64,000 bases of DNA, taken from the NCBI GenBank assembly GCA_038087015.1, contig JASBNA010000024.1:434001-498000 (forward strand), written 5' to 3'. The notes below the pieces were generated by a model. That model was not told the DNA's origin, did not search any database, and saw nothing but the letters and a program-made list of their open reading frames with translations. Numbering within the stretch: position 1 is the first letter of the stretch; the number at the start of each line of letters is the position of its first letter. The stretch is from Cerrena zonata (taxonomy: Eukaryota; Basidiomycota; Agaricomycetes; Polyporales; Cerrenaceae). Positions 19,902 to 29,902 of the stretch are shown piece after piece. The position numbers and the translations under genes are program-made.

Positions 19902-20236
19902 GGCTTTTTTTTTTTTGTTTTAGTGGACTTTTTCAAGTGGAGGATTCTTTTTTATTTTGGTTTTCAGAGCACTCCAGAATATCAGCAGAAACAATCAAAA
20001 CTAACAAAAAATATATATAGCTCCTTCGAATTTTAATCTTGTCTTTTCTCTTTTCTGATATCCTCTTCCTTCTTATGCTCTCTATTCACTCGAATTAACT
20101 TTTCAAAAAAGAATAATAGAATAATTTTAGATTTAGGCTATCCCTCATTTACCTTGAATAGCTTTTTCTTGTTCTTTTTGTTCTTTTTCTTTTTTTTTTT
20201 TTTTTTTTTTCAGTAATTTATTTCTCTTTTTCAATC

Positions 20237-22918
20237 ATGGATTCTGATAATATAATACTATCCAATCAGAATTTAAGTTACTTGTCCAATCCACCTTCAT
20301 CATTCCCCAATCCCCAGTCATCAATGGATGATGATTTTAACAATCTTCAACATTCAATTAGTGCTTTGAAGAAAGAAAAAGGTCCTCGTCGTCGTAAACA
20401 TAAAAATTCAAAAAATGGTTGTCCAAATTGTAAAAGACGTCGAGTTAAATGCTCAGAAGATTTGCCCTCTTGCTTAAATTGTATCAAACATAAAACTCGC
20501 TGTGGTTATTTGGACTATAACGAAGATCAACTTCTTGAATTGAAAAAATCAAAAGATTCTGATCAAGATTTATCAACTTTAAAACCTATAAAAGATTTAT
20601 CTTTAAATAATGACGATGACTCCAATCGTAAAAAATCTTCTTCTTCAAATGAAAATTCCCCCTATTATGATGATTCTCCCCAACCACCCAAATCAAAATC
20701 TTCCCGGTCTTCTCAATTAAGTTCCCAGTCCCAGCTTCCTTCCCAGTCGCATCCCCAGTCTCAACCGTCTCATTCTCCTTTACATTCTCAACCAACTCCT
20801 CAATCACAATTACCGAATTCTGGTGTTAATGACGTACTCAACTTTCACAGCTCAATCACTCAAGATTATCATAATTTATTACCAACAAATACCGACGGTC
20901 AAATTATTTATCCAATTTATTCAATCAATAATAATGACTCCAATAATCATGTTTTGAATGATAATTCAAATAATTCACACAATTCACATAATTCAAATAA
21001 TTCAAATAATTCAAATAATCCAAATAATTCAAATTTCCATCAAGCTCGTGATGTCTTTGGCTGGGATCATGACCATCAAAATCAACTTATAAATCAACAA
21101 GTAAGTTCTCCTCAAATAAACTCGATACAACACCCAGGAGATTTACCCGATCATTCTGTGAATGATGTATTAGACTATGATATAGATCATCCTTCATCTG
21201 GTAATGAAGGTTTCCATCAACAATATAATAACCAAACTGAAGATCATATAAATTTAAATCAATCAAAATCAAACTCAATATCAAAACTTAATTTGAAAGG
21301 CTTACCAAATTGTATCAATCATGAAACTTCTTTCCCATTAATTAAAAAATATAATATTGATTGGGGTATTGAACTATTAAATTTGTTAGCAAAATTAACT
21401 TCAAAAATTCAAATGGGATCTGCTGGTTTACCACAAATAAGAGAATTATATAGTTATTGGTTAAATTCATTTATTTACAAATCATATTTTTCAAAAGTTA
21501 TGTTTAGTTGTCTTATTAATTTAACCACTAATTATCTTATATCAAATGTTTTAAATATAACATCAAGTTTAAAATCAAATTTTGGTGATTTCGTTGATAA
21601 TACAAGAATGAAAAATATTTTAATTGTTAGATCAATTAAACACTATGCTACGGTTATTAAAGGTATGAGGAATTTATTAAATAATAATGAAGATCCAGAA
21701 TTATGTGCTCAAGTGAGTTATATTTTATCTTTAATGTCAATTTATGATCCTGAAGCTACTTTAGAATCAACAAATTGTTTTAGAGATGGCTTATTCGGTA
21801 TTTTATCCTATACTATTAATCATGCAATTAAAAATCAAGTTAATCCTCCCACTTTAATTCCAATTCATTTACATTTAATGACAAATGTTAGTAGATCCAT
21901 TTACTTACCTGGTTATAACCCCCAATTTTTAAATGAATTTCAATCAATGTTAATAAGCTTTGGTAATATAATTAAAATGATTAATTTACAAGTTGAAAGT
22001 TCAAATAATAGAAATCAAACTTTAAACATTTTAGAACCAATGTATAATGATTTAATGTCATTTGTTAATGATTCAATTAATGATTATTTACCTAAGTTAA
22101 CTAATAATTTAAAAGATATTGATATACAACAACAAACATTATTCAAAATGGCTCATAGATGGGTTAGATTACAAAATTCAAGATTAACCACTATTAATTC
22201 AAAATACGATCCTTTGGAAAAAATTTTATATTTATTTTATAAAGTTTTCAAAAAATCAGTTTTTGCAGTAGCTCCTCAAGTTAAATATTTTTTCTTGAGA
22301 GATTTTGATAGTCCTTTAATGCTAGATGTATTCCCAATTTATCATGACATTAATATTTATGAAAATGAACTTGATCATCCGTTAACTTTATGTTTACCAA
22401 CTCCGATTTATGAATCAATTAAAGTTCAATTGAAAATCTTATCTAGTTATCTACTTCGACTCATGACTTTTTTCACTTTCAGATTGAAAATGTTATATAG
22501 AACAATTGTTTATGAAAAAACTGCTAAAGATTTATATCCAATTGATAATATTAAAGAATGGAGAAGTTCGATTCAAGATATCGATGCAGTAAGGAAAGAT
22601 TTCAATTCTAAAATTGGTATTGTGGAAACTCAATTAACTTCTTTTAGTGATTGTTTAATCAAATCAGAAAATTACCCAAGAGTTATTGATGGGGATCGTA
22701 ATATGGTTGAACAAGAATCTCCCTTCATTAAAAATGAAAATTTATTAGAGCACATCAGTTCTCAGTCAAGTTCAAGATCCCATTCTCAATCTCGAACTCC
22801 TTCCGTAACCGATTCTGAAAGATCAGAACGGTCTTTAGAAGATGATTACGTTGATTTACTAACTTTGACTTCATACGGTTTACTTGCGAAAGATGCAAAA
22901 CCAAAATTAAGATTATAA
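20237..22918 (+). CDS. Zn2Cys6 fungal transcription factor (paralogue B)
   Basis: 893 residues. Zn2Cys6 cluster Cys62, 65, 72, 79, 82, 89 in GCPNCKRRRVKC...CLNCIKHKTRCGYLDY, preceded by RRRKHKNSKN. This is nearly the same DNA-binding domain as the gene at 5887, so overlapping targets are likely. Residues ~130-360 are Ser/Gln/Asn/His-rich and disordered, including an N-S-(H/N) repeat. The ~360-780 region is the helical regulatory domain shared with the genes at 5887 and 10241 (VSRSIYLPGYNPQFLNEF). The C-terminus ends with a Ser-rich stretch and LEDDYVDLLTLTSYGLL, a plausible acidic-hydrophobic activation segment. The ATG at 20237 follows a long T tract. No named orthologue is claimed. Confidence 0.9.
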   Translation: MDSDNIILSNQNLSYLSNPPSSFPNPQSSMDDDFNNLQHSISALKKEKGPRRRKHKNSKNGCPNCKRRRVKCSEDLPSCLNCIKHKTRCGYLDYNEDQLLELKKSKDSDQDLSTLKPIKDLSLNNDDDSNRKKSSSSNENSPYYDDSPQPPKSKSSRSSQLSSQSQLPSQSHPQSQPSHSPLHSQPTPQSQLPNSGVNDVLNFHSSITQDYHNLLPTNTDGQIIYPIYSINNNDSNNHVLNDNSNNSHNSHNSNNSNNSNNPNNSNFHQARDVFGWDHDHQNQLINQQVSSPQINSIQHPGDLPDHSVNDVLDYDIDHPSSGNEGFHQQYNNQTEDHINLNQSKSNSISKLNLKGLPNCINHETSFPLIKKYNIDWGIELLNLLAKLTSKIQMGSAGLPQIRELYSYWLNSFIYKSYFSKVMFSCLINLTTNYLISNVLNITSSLKSNFGDFVDNTRMKNILIVRSIKHYATVIKGMRNLLNNNEDPELCAQVSYILSLMSIYDPEATLESTNCFRDGLFGILSYTINHAIKNQVNPPTLIPIHLHLMTNVSRSIYLPGYNPQFLNEFQSMLISFGNIIKMINLQVESSNNRNQTLNILEPMYNDLMSFVNDSINDYLPKLTNNLKDIDIQQQTLFKMAHRWVRLQNSRLTTINSKYDPLEKILYLFYKVFKKSVFAVAPQVKYFFLRDFDSPLMLDVFPIYHDINIYENELDHPLTLCLPTPIYESIKVQLKILSSYLLRLMTFFTFRLKMLYRTIVYEKTAKDLYPIDNIKEWRSSIQDIDAVRKDFNSKIGIVETQLTSFSDCLIKSENYPRVIDGDRNMVEQESPFIKNENLLEHISSQSSSRSHSQSRTPSVTDSERSERSLEDDYVDLLTLTSYGLLAKDAKPKLRL

Positions 22919-23671
22919 CTTTAAACCCGTTTTCTGTTCCTCCTCGTTTTTGTTCTTTTTTACGCCTTCCTTTTATTCTTCATCGTACCTACCTGTTCAA
23001 TTCTCTAGACTATTATTTTTCTACTATTTTAATTCAAACGATTGTATACGAACATCTGATATTGTAGCTGCGAAATCTTTTTTTTTTTTACGAAAGGATT
23101 ATCATTCATTGTATATATCAGCTTTATTTCGTATAACTTAGTCTGTACATAACTGTTGGATCAGCAGCAAATCACAAAAGTTTAAGGCATTGGTTAAGAT
23201 CATCTGGTCATGTACAAAGCTAAATAACCGTTGAACAGCTCAGTGGCATGTAGCCAAAGCTACGGCCCCCCAATTTTAAGCTCAAGTTGTAAAATCCTCT
23301 GTAAACTCCATCGCATCCGTTGCAGGACGATTACCTGAAAAAGGCTTGAACGAAATCATCAGACAAACAGAAAGCAAACACCAAAAGAAGTTTAGGCATC
23401 TGCTGGAGTTGTAATTTGCATTTGTATTAACCTTTTTTTTGTGTGTATTTTCCTGTCTTTTTCCGGTGCTTTGGAAAACTCCTTCATTTTCGCCTCGCTT
23501 GCGTTCCAAATTGTTGATTAGCAATTAACTGCAACATTTCACAATCCTTAAGAAGGCGTATAGTCAGGAGTAAGCTTTAATCATAACGGTATTTTCTTTC
23601 TATTTTTTTGAATTGAAATAGAACCAGTGAGAGCCCGTGAGAACCAGCGAGGAGCAGATAAAATCATCGAG
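22919..23671. other. Intergenic region between the Zn2Cys6 gene and the methyltransferase
   Basis: About 750 bp with no convincing gene. It contains a small hairpin (GTAGC-CAAA-GCTAC, ~23252-23265) followed by a C6 run, and an 80-codon antisense frame (23282-23524) of no recognisable family. Promoter and 5' leader of the methyltransferase gene presumably occupy its right half. Confidence 0.4.
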
Positions 23672-24886
23672 ATGAGTGCTACTCAGGAAGATTATGAAGA
23701 GTTCAAAGCGTTGACTTCCACATTATCAGCATTTTATAATTATCACAAATGGGAGTATGAAGAGTTAATTAAACCAAGAAAGCTCAAACTAGCTTCATTG
23801 AGTGACGAAGAGCAAGAGTTGATACCGTGGTACCCAAAACATATTGATGATATTAATATAAGTGTTGGAATCAATGAAGAATTTACTAAGGCACTAGCCA
23901 CAAGTATTCTGTTGGATTGGGGGGTGTCTAATAGTCCCGACCAATGGTCACAACCAACACCATCAGACTTTGATAAAGTTCGCGGTACATTATTACAATT
24001 GAGTAGAGAATGGAGTACCGATGGGATAAATGAAAGAAAGATTGGGTATGAGAATATAATTAATGAATTGACCGAATTATATCCAAATGTTGAGGAACGC
24101 CAAAATGTTAAGATCTTAGTGCCGGGGTGTGGGTTGGGTAGATTGGTTTTAGAACTTGTAATGAAAGGTTTTTGGACTCAAGGAAATGAGTTTAGTTATC
24201 ATATGTTATTAACATCGAATTTTATTTTAAATCATTGTATTTATCCAAATCATTATACTATATTCCCATTTTTACATAAATCTTCCCATTTAAGTAAAAA
24301 AATCAACCAAATAAGGCCAATTACTATACCAGATATAAATCCATTAATAATACATGATTTGAAAAAAGAAAATCCTTCAATACCTTACGAAGAATTAATG
24401 TCAATGACTGCAGGTTCATTTGTTGATCTTTATGGGCCTCCCTCGTTATCATTACTGGATACTTATACGGATAATTCCGAAGCTTCGGAATTTAGAAAAG
24501 AAAATAAAGAATCCTTTGATGTTTTAACTACTTGTTTCTTCATTGATACTGCTTCTAATATCATTGACTATTTGAAAACGATCCATTATTCGTTAAAACC
24601 AAATGGAATCTGGATTAATTTTGGCCCTCTTTTATGGCATTTCGAAGACTATTCAAGCACCCATCATATCTCAAAAAAATTGAAAAAAGACGGTCCAATT
24701 GAAACAATTCCAAATATCTTAAAAGGTTTAGAATTATCAAGAGATGATTTAATTGAATTGGCTGAAAAAATCGGTTTTAAGTTCGAAAAAAGAATAAGCG
24801 ATATAGAATCCACTTACAGCAGCGACGTCAGAGCCTTGGGTGAATTTGTATATAAATGTGAATACTGGGTAGCCCGTAAAATTTAA
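23672..24886 (+). CDS. N2227-family S-adenosylmethionine methyltransferase (carnosine N-methyltransferase-like, YNL092W-type)
   Basis: 404 residues from ATG 23672; the upstream extension of the frame starts at GTG and is not used. N-terminal HKWEYEELIKPR segment and WSTDGINERKIGYENIINEL precede the SAM-binding motif VKILVPGCGLGRLVLELVMKG (~151-171). Then come the family-specific NEFSYHMLLTSNFILNH and a late FIDTASNIIDYLKTIHYSLKPNGIWINFGPLLWHF motif, typical of N2227/CARNMT1 enzymes. In animals the family methylates carnosine to anserine and histidine residues in proteins; the yeast substrate is less certain. Domain and length fit the family well. Confidence 0.88.
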   Translation: MSATQEDYEEFKALTSTLSAFYNYHKWEYEELIKPRKLKLASLSDEEQELIPWYPKHIDDINISVGINEEFTKALATSILLDWGVSNSPDQWSQPTPSDFDKVRGTLLQLSREWSTDGINERKIGYENIINELTELYPNVEERQNVKILVPGCGLGRLVLELVMKGFWTQGNEFSYHMLLTSNFILNHCIYPNHYTIFPFLHKSSHLSKKINQIRPITIPDINPLIIHDLKKENPSIPYEELMSMTAGSFVDLYGPPSLSLLDTYTDNSEASEFRKENKESFDVLTTCFFIDTASNIIDYLKTIHYSLKPNGIWINFGPLLWHFEDYSSTHHISKKLKKDGPIETIPNILKGLELSRDDLIELAEKIGFKFEKRISDIESTYSSDVRALGEFVYKCEYWVARKI

Positions 24887-25070
24887 TTTGTATATAGTTA
24901 GTTCTATAGTTTTGCAGTTGTATACTTGTTTGATAAGCCGGTATATGTGGTCGTGTGGTGACCGTATTAATTTAAACTAACTTAAAAGAAAAAAAAGGTA
25001 TCCCTCAAGAAGATAAAGGCAATTTACTTATTTACAGATATATATACAAATATATATATATATATATAGC

Positions 25071-25730
25071 ATGAGTTTCCCCAATCCAGCAGCATCGGTT
25101 AAATTGGTTCTATTAGGTGAAGCCGCCGTTGGAAAGTCCTCATTGGTGCTTAGATTCGTACTGAATGATTTTCAAGAAAATAAAGAACCAACAATTGGAG
25201 CAGCATTCTTAACTCAAAAATGTACTATTGGAGAAAGAACCATTAAATACGAAATATGGGATACCGCTGGTCAAGAAAGGTTTGCATCATTGGCCCCAAT
25301 GTATTATCGTAATGCCCAAGCCGCATTAGTAGTTTATGATATTACTAAACCAGCTTCATTTATAAAAGCAAGACATTGGGTTAAGGAATTACATGAACAA
25401 GCAAGTAAGGATATAACAATCGCCCTTGTTGGAAATAAGTATGATTTGGTTGAAAATGATAATGATGATAATGAAGAAAGCTTAAGAAAAGTTAGTATTG
25501 AAGAAGGTCAAGGTTTGGCTGATGAAGAAGGTTTATTATTTTTTGAAACCAGTGCTAAAACTGCTCATAACGTTAATGATGTTTTCATTGGTATCGGTAG
25601 TAAGATTCCTGATACCTCTGCCTCTTCCTCCTCAAATAATGCTTCAAATGGACCTAATCATGAAGGTGGCAGAATTGATTTGAGTTCCGGTAATTCTTCA
25701 AGTCAACCTTCTGGTGACTGTGCTTGTTAG
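25071..25730 (+). CDS. VPS21: Vps21, Rab5-type endosomal GTPase
   Basis: 219 residues. P-loop GEAAVGKS (17-24), effector region [10 protein letters not shown], switch [27 protein letters not shown] and ETSAK guanine-base motifs, and a C-terminal CAC for double geranylgeranylation. The Rab5/Vps21 signature [12 protein letters not shown] is present. Directs fusion to early endosomes in vacuolar sorting. Residue 31 is a CTG codon (25161-25163) in V-x-NDF where Vps21 has Ser: direct support for CUG-Ser decoding. A (TA)n run lies immediately before the ATG, and an insertion ([11 protein letters not shown]) sits after the NKYD loop. Confidence 0.95.
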   Translation: MSFPNPAASVKLVLLGEAAVGKSSLVLRFVLNDFQENKEPTIGAAFLTQKCTIGERTIKYEIWDTAGQERFASLAPMYYRNAQAALVVYDITKPASFIKARHWVKELHEQASKDITIALVGNKYDLVENDNDDNEESLRKVSIEEGQGLADEEGLLFFETSAKTAHNVNDVFIGIGSKIPDTSASSSSNNASNGPNHEGGRIDLSSGNSSSQPSGDCAC

Positions 25731-26087
25731 ATTTTGGAACTCTAGCTAACTTCATTTTTTAATTTATTTCCATTTGGGTGTTCATCTTTACTTCTTTTGT
25801 TTTCTTTTTTGTTTGTTACTGTATGATTTGTTGGTTTATTATTTTCGATTCAATGCTCTATTTACTCAATCTCTGTTTTCGTATAGAACTTTTTTATCCC
25901 ATTACTCTCTGATCAAACTCATATTATGTACATGTATACTACGCCATGTTCTGAAGCTACTTTGTAGACTCGGTGCACTGAACCGAAAACGTTTGGGGGG
26001 TTGGAGGAAAAAAAAAAAAAAAAAAAAAAATCATTGATCTAAAACTCAAGTGAAAATCCCATTTCTTCCAACTTCAACATCAAAAAG

Positions 26088-27005
26088 ATGACTACCTTTC
26101 GTGTTGCATATATCCCTGAGCACTTTTCGACTCCCTTGTTCCAAGCTGAAAAGCAAGGATACTATAAATCGCAAGATTTAACCATTGAGTTCGTTCCGGT
26201 AATTGAAGGTACCGGACGTTTGATCAAGTTACTCAACTCGAAAGAAATCGATTTTGCAATTGGATTGACCGAAGGTTTTGTTGCAGATATTGCCAAGGGT
26301 AACGATGTATACAAGATCATTGGTTCCTTTGTTGAAAGTCCCTTGTGTTGGGCTATTAGTACCGGGTACGATCGTCAAGATATTACCAAAGCCAGTGACT
26401 TGCAATCGAAAAAAATTGGTGTTAGTAGAATCGGGTCAGGTTCATACATCATGAGTTTTGTATTGGGATTACAATTGGGTTTTCAACAACCGTTCTTCGA
26501 AGCCCACCCAACCTTATCGAACTTTAAAAACTTGAGAGACTCCGTCAATTTGAAGGCCAATAAAGATGAAGGCTTAGAAAATAGCGATGCCTTCATGTGG
26601 GAACACTTCACCAGTAAAAAATACTACGATAATAAAGAAATTAAAAAAATTGGTGAAATATATACTCCTTGGCCAAGTTGGGTCATCACTTGTCGTGATG
26701 AAACAATCAATCAACACAAACCGGCAGTTATCAACTTCTTGAATAGTCTTAATCAAGGAATTGACTATTTCAATAAGAATCCAGAGGATGCAATCAATCA
26801 TATAGCCACCAACTTGGATTATTCCGCTGACGATGCAAAAGAATGGTTGAAAACCGTCAAATTTAACCAGAACGTAAGTAAGCTTGATTGGGACCGCGTT
26901 GTCAATAAAACCGCAGAAGTCTTGAAAACTGCAGGAGTCTTAACCGACGACAATTCAACCATTGAATCCAGATTGAAATCTGGGGTCATTGATATCACCA
27001 TTTAA
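26088..27005 (+). CDS. CA3427-like cytosolic protein with periplasmic-binding-protein (NMT1/SsuA-like) fold
   Basis: 305 residues, no signal peptide. The N-terminus FRVAYIPEHFSTPLFQAEKQGYY is the canonical start of NMT1/THI5-like and SsuA-like substrate-binding proteins. GTGRLIKLLNSKEIDFAIGLTEGFVADIAKG is the first-lobe ligand segment, and KIGVSRIGSGSYIMSFVLG the second-lobe hinge. It closely resembles the fungal family defined by Candida albicans CA3427, a yeast protein with a generic bacterial periplasmic-binding fold. The ligand is unknown. The S. cerevisiae Thi5 pyrimidine-synthase active-site CCCFC signature is not present, so this is not HMP synthase. A bacterial origin is plausible. 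Preceded by a 20-bp A tract. Confidence 0.82.
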   Translation: MTTFRVAYIPEHFSTPLFQAEKQGYYKSQDLTIEFVPVIEGTGRLIKLLNSKEIDFAIGLTEGFVADIAKGNDVYKIIGSFVESPLCWAISTGYDRQDITKASDLQSKKIGVSRIGSGSYIMSFVLGLQLGFQQPFFEAHPTLSNFKNLRDSVNLKANKDEGLENSDAFMWEHFTSKKYYDNKEIKKIGEIYTPWPSWVITCRDETINQHKPAVINFLNSLNQGIDYFNKNPEDAINHIATNLDYSADDAKEWLKTVKFNQNVSKLDWDRVVNKTAEVLKTAGVLTDDNSTIESRLKSGVIDITI

Positions 27006-27582
27006 ACCGTATAGAAAAGCTAATTAGCAAATAAATAACCGTACATTATCCACTGTAAAAAGGCTCATTCCATACCCCAGAGCTCTTCTTTTGTACTCGT
27101 GTTCGGACTATTTGCTCGCAGTCTTCTCGGACAAGTGGAGTAGTATTCACTTGAGGTGTCCTTGCAAGTCATCCCCATACTTTCTAACCCCAGTTTTTTC
27201 CAGTTCACGGACTTTAAACCTGGTTGGTGTATGGGCCTAGTCCTGGCTCCGAGATGACACATTAGTTGTTCCGGTGGCACAAAGCTAAACTCCGGTTCAG
27301 CAGTAAAAAACCAAAAAAAAAAAATGGGCCGAAGTCACTCGAGAGGTCAAGTCCGATCTTCTTATCGCAAATCTGAAACCAATCAGTTCGGGGGAAAGGA
27401 GTGTTGTAAGCATTTTGACTCTTGTGGACCCTCGTAGGCTCTTTCTGACTCCTATTGACTGGACTTGGTCACTGGATCATTGGATGATGTTGGCTTTTGC
27501 TCGAATTTGTATTTAAAGCAAAGGGAATCACGGAATTCTTGATGAGTAATTGATAATAGTTCTGATCTTATAAGAAACCAAA
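27006..27582. other. MLS1 promoter region
   Basis: 577 bp with scattered CGG/CCG triplets (TTCGGAC, GTTCCGGTGG, ACTCCGGTTC, GTTCGGGGG). I looked for a full Cat8/Sip4 carbon-source-responsive element and did not find a clean match, although glyoxylate-cycle genes usually carry one. An A tract lies at 27313-27324. Confidence 0.45.
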
Positions 27583-29271
27583 ATGTCGTACTCAAATCTC
27601 GAAGGGGTTAAAGTTTTAGCACCAATTAGTGATAAACCTGAATATTCACCATCTAAAACCAGTCAAGCTGATATTTTAACTAAACCAGCGTTGGCATTTG
27701 TTGTTTTACTTCACCGTTCTTTTAATAACACCAGAAAGCAATTGCTTGAAAACCGACAATTGGTTCAAAAACAATTGGATGATGGTAAACCATTAGAATT
27801 TTTAAAAGATGAATGGGCAACTAAGATTAAGCAAGATCCAATTTGGCAAGGACCAGTTCCGGGAATTGGATTGGCTGATCGTAGAACAGAAATTACTGGA
27901 CCACCAGAAAGGAAAATGATTGTTAATGCTTTGAACACTCCAGTTAAAACATACATGACTGATTTCGAAGATAGTGCAGCACCAACTTGGTCAAATGTTA
28001 TTAACGGACAAGTTCATTTATATGATGCTTTGAGAAATCAAATTGATTTCACCAGTCCAGATAATGGGAAAACTTATAAAGTTGATCGTCTGGGAAATCG
28101 TCATATTCCAACAATCATTGTTAGACCAAGAGGATGGCATATGGTTGATAAACATATTGAAGTTGACGGTGAACCAATTAGTGCTTCATTATTAGATTTT
28201 GGTCTTTATTTTTTCCATAACGCTAAAACTTTAATTAATGATTTAGGTTTAGGTCCTTATTTCTACTTACCTAAAATGGAACATCATTTAGAAGCTAAAT
28301 TATGGAATGATGTTTTCAATGTTGCTCAAGACTATTTGAAAATTTCAAGAGGTAGCATTCGTGCCACTGTTTTAATTGAAACCTTACCTGCTGCTTATCA
28401 AATGGAAGAAATCATTTATCAATTAAGACAACATTCTGCTGGTTTGAATTGTGGTCGTTGGGATTATATTTTTTCCACCATTAAAAGATTAAGATCAGAT
28501 TCTTCGAAAGTTTTACCAGATCGAGGACAAGTTACAATGACGGTCCCATTCATGAAAGCTTACTGTGAACGTTTAATTAATATTTGTCATCGTCGTGGAG
28601 TTCATGCTATGGGTGGTATGGCTGCTCAAATTCCAATTAAAAATGATCCTGAACGTAATCAAATCGCTATGAATAAAGTTGAATCAGATAAATTAAGAGA
28701 AGCCACCATGAATTATGATGGTACTTGGGTTGCCCATCCTGCTTTAGCCCCAATTGCAAATGACGTTTTCAATAAACATATGATTACTCCAAATCAAATT
28801 CATATCATTCCTCCAGAAAATGTTAGTGAATCTGATTTATCAAACACTCTCATTGAAGGCGGTAAAATAACTACTAATGGTATTAAAGAAAATTTATACA
28901 TTGCCCTTAATTATATAGAGTCCTGGATTAGAGGTTTGGGTTGTGTTCCAATCAATTACTTAATGGAAGATGCTGCAACTGCAGAAGTCTCAAGATTACA
29001 ATTATACTCTTGGGTTAAACACGGAGTTAAATTGGCCGATACTAATGAAAAAGTCACCCCGGACTTTGTTGAAAATATCTTGAAAGAAGAAACTGCAAAA
29101 TTAGTTAAGGAATCTCAATCTAAAGGTACTGAAAATAAATTCGAAATTGCTGCAAATTATTTAAAACCTGAAATTAGAGGTGAAACCTTGGCTGAATTCT
29201 TAACTACTCTCATCTACGATGAAATCGTCACCGCATCTTCTCCAATCGACTTAACCACTTTAAAGGATTAG
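27583..29271 (+). CDS. MLS1: Malate synthase (glyoxylate cycle)
   Basis: 562 residues (S. cerevisiae Mls1 554). Condenses acetyl-CoA with glyoxylate to malate. Visible motifs: [26 protein letters not shown] (active-site Arg), [55 protein letters not shown], and the late catalytic-base region [31 protein letters not shown]. The protein ends [10 protein letters not shown]: there is no C-terminal SKL-type PTS1, normally present on yeast malate synthases. The stop is clear and neither readthrough nor the other frames add a PTS1. The enzyme may be cytosolic or enter peroxisomes by another route. Confidence 0.96.
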   Translation: MSYSNLEGVKVLAPISDKPEYSPSKTSQADILTKPALAFVVLLHRSFNNTRKQLLENRQLVQKQLDDGKPLEFLKDEWATKIKQDPIWQGPVPGIGLADRRTEITGPPERKMIVNALNTPVKTYMTDFEDSAAPTWSNVINGQVHLYDALRNQIDFTSPDNGKTYKVDRLGNRHIPTIIVRPRGWHMVDKHIEVDGEPISASLLDFGLYFFHNAKTLINDLGLGPYFYLPKMEHHLEAKLWNDVFNVAQDYLKISRGSIRATVLIETLPAAYQMEEIIYQLRQHSAGLNCGRWDYIFSTIKRLRSDSSKVLPDRGQVTMTVPFMKAYCERLINICHRRGVHAMGGMAAQIPIKNDPERNQIAMNKVESDKLREATMNYDGTWVAHPALAPIANDVFNKHMITPNQIHIIPPENVSESDLSNTLIEGGKITTNGIKENLYIALNYIESWIRGLGCVPINYLMEDAATAEVSRLQLYSWVKHGVKLADTNEKVTPDFVENILKEETAKLVKESQSKGTENKFEIAANYLKPEIRGETLAEFLTTLIYDEIVTASSPIDLTTLKD

Positions 29272-29902
29272 TCCTCGCATCAGTTCGTTTCCTTTTAGCA
29301 CATATTCATATTTATATTCGTAACCATTCTGTCAATGTAGGAAACCCATCCATTTTTCGAGACGGTAAACCAGTCCGAATCCCATTCGCCTACGGCTTCT
29401 TACCGTCGAATGATCTGATTTTTTTCGCTGTACTTGTCATCCTTAGATCCCGTCCTTTTTTTTTTGTTTTTTGCCTTTTTAGTTTATGCACGGTTGGACC
29501 GTATATAATCAGGGATTTTTCAGCTGGAAATCTATTGTTACGAGTTGACTTTTTTTCAATATCAGTTCCACTGGCAAAAAAGCCCCTTGAATTACCTGCT
29601 TACCCTATGACATAAATATTTTTTATCGATATCACTATCTTCCACTCTATCACAGAGTCCAAATTGCTATAACACGCACAAGTTTTAAATTGACAGGGAC
29701 CAAACGGCAGGAACGAAATCTCTGGAAAGGTACGAACGAAAAAAGAGTACACCCAGACGAAGAGGAAAAAAAAATTGACAATTCATTTAAAACCTTTTAT
29801 AACAAAACGATTGAAGCTATATTCAAGATTGCACTTTTACAGTACTCTAAGTTGAAGCTGCTTCTATTAAGTACAGCTCCTTCATATCTTAGGCTTTCCC
29901 CG
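29272..29902. other. Intergenic region MLS1 to PTP1
   Basis: 631 bp. Holds a nested inverted repeat (outer GACGGTAA 29361-29368 with TTACCGTC 29400-29407; inner CGAAT-CCC-ATTCG at 29376-29388) and T tracts at ~29457-29475. An open frame continues upstream of the PTP1 ATG to 29690, but without an ATG and without family similarity, so I treat it as leader. Confidence 0.45.

Larger units (their letters stand above)
18684..20236. other. 1.55-kb simple-repeat-rich intergenic region upstream of a Zn2Cys6 gene
   Basis: No real coding frame; long frames here are readings of repeats. Contents in order: 26-bp triplication (18690-18767), 9-bp AAGCAGAAC array (19048-19110), 11-bp AAAAATTGTAG array (~19222-19277), ATCAAAAA runs then an A tract (~19279-19335), AACACTTTCCTTTT array (~19415-19478), and several long T tracts (19804-19930, 20190-20211) interrupted by GAC/GGC. 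Nucleosome-depleting T tracts just before the ATG are compatible with a long promoter for the regulator at 20237. Confidence 0.6.

Noticed and set aside
23282..23524. 80-codon antisense frame upstream of the methyltransferase gene
   Set aside because: No recognisable family, no clear start context, and alternative spliced readings gave nothing better.
27006..27582. Cat8/Sip4 carbon-source-responsive element in the MLS1 promoter
   Set aside because: Several CGG/CCG triplets are present but none fits the full consensus.
29690..29902. N-terminal extension of PTP1
   Set aside because: The extension begins at TTG and contains no ATG; PTP similarity begins after ATG 29903.
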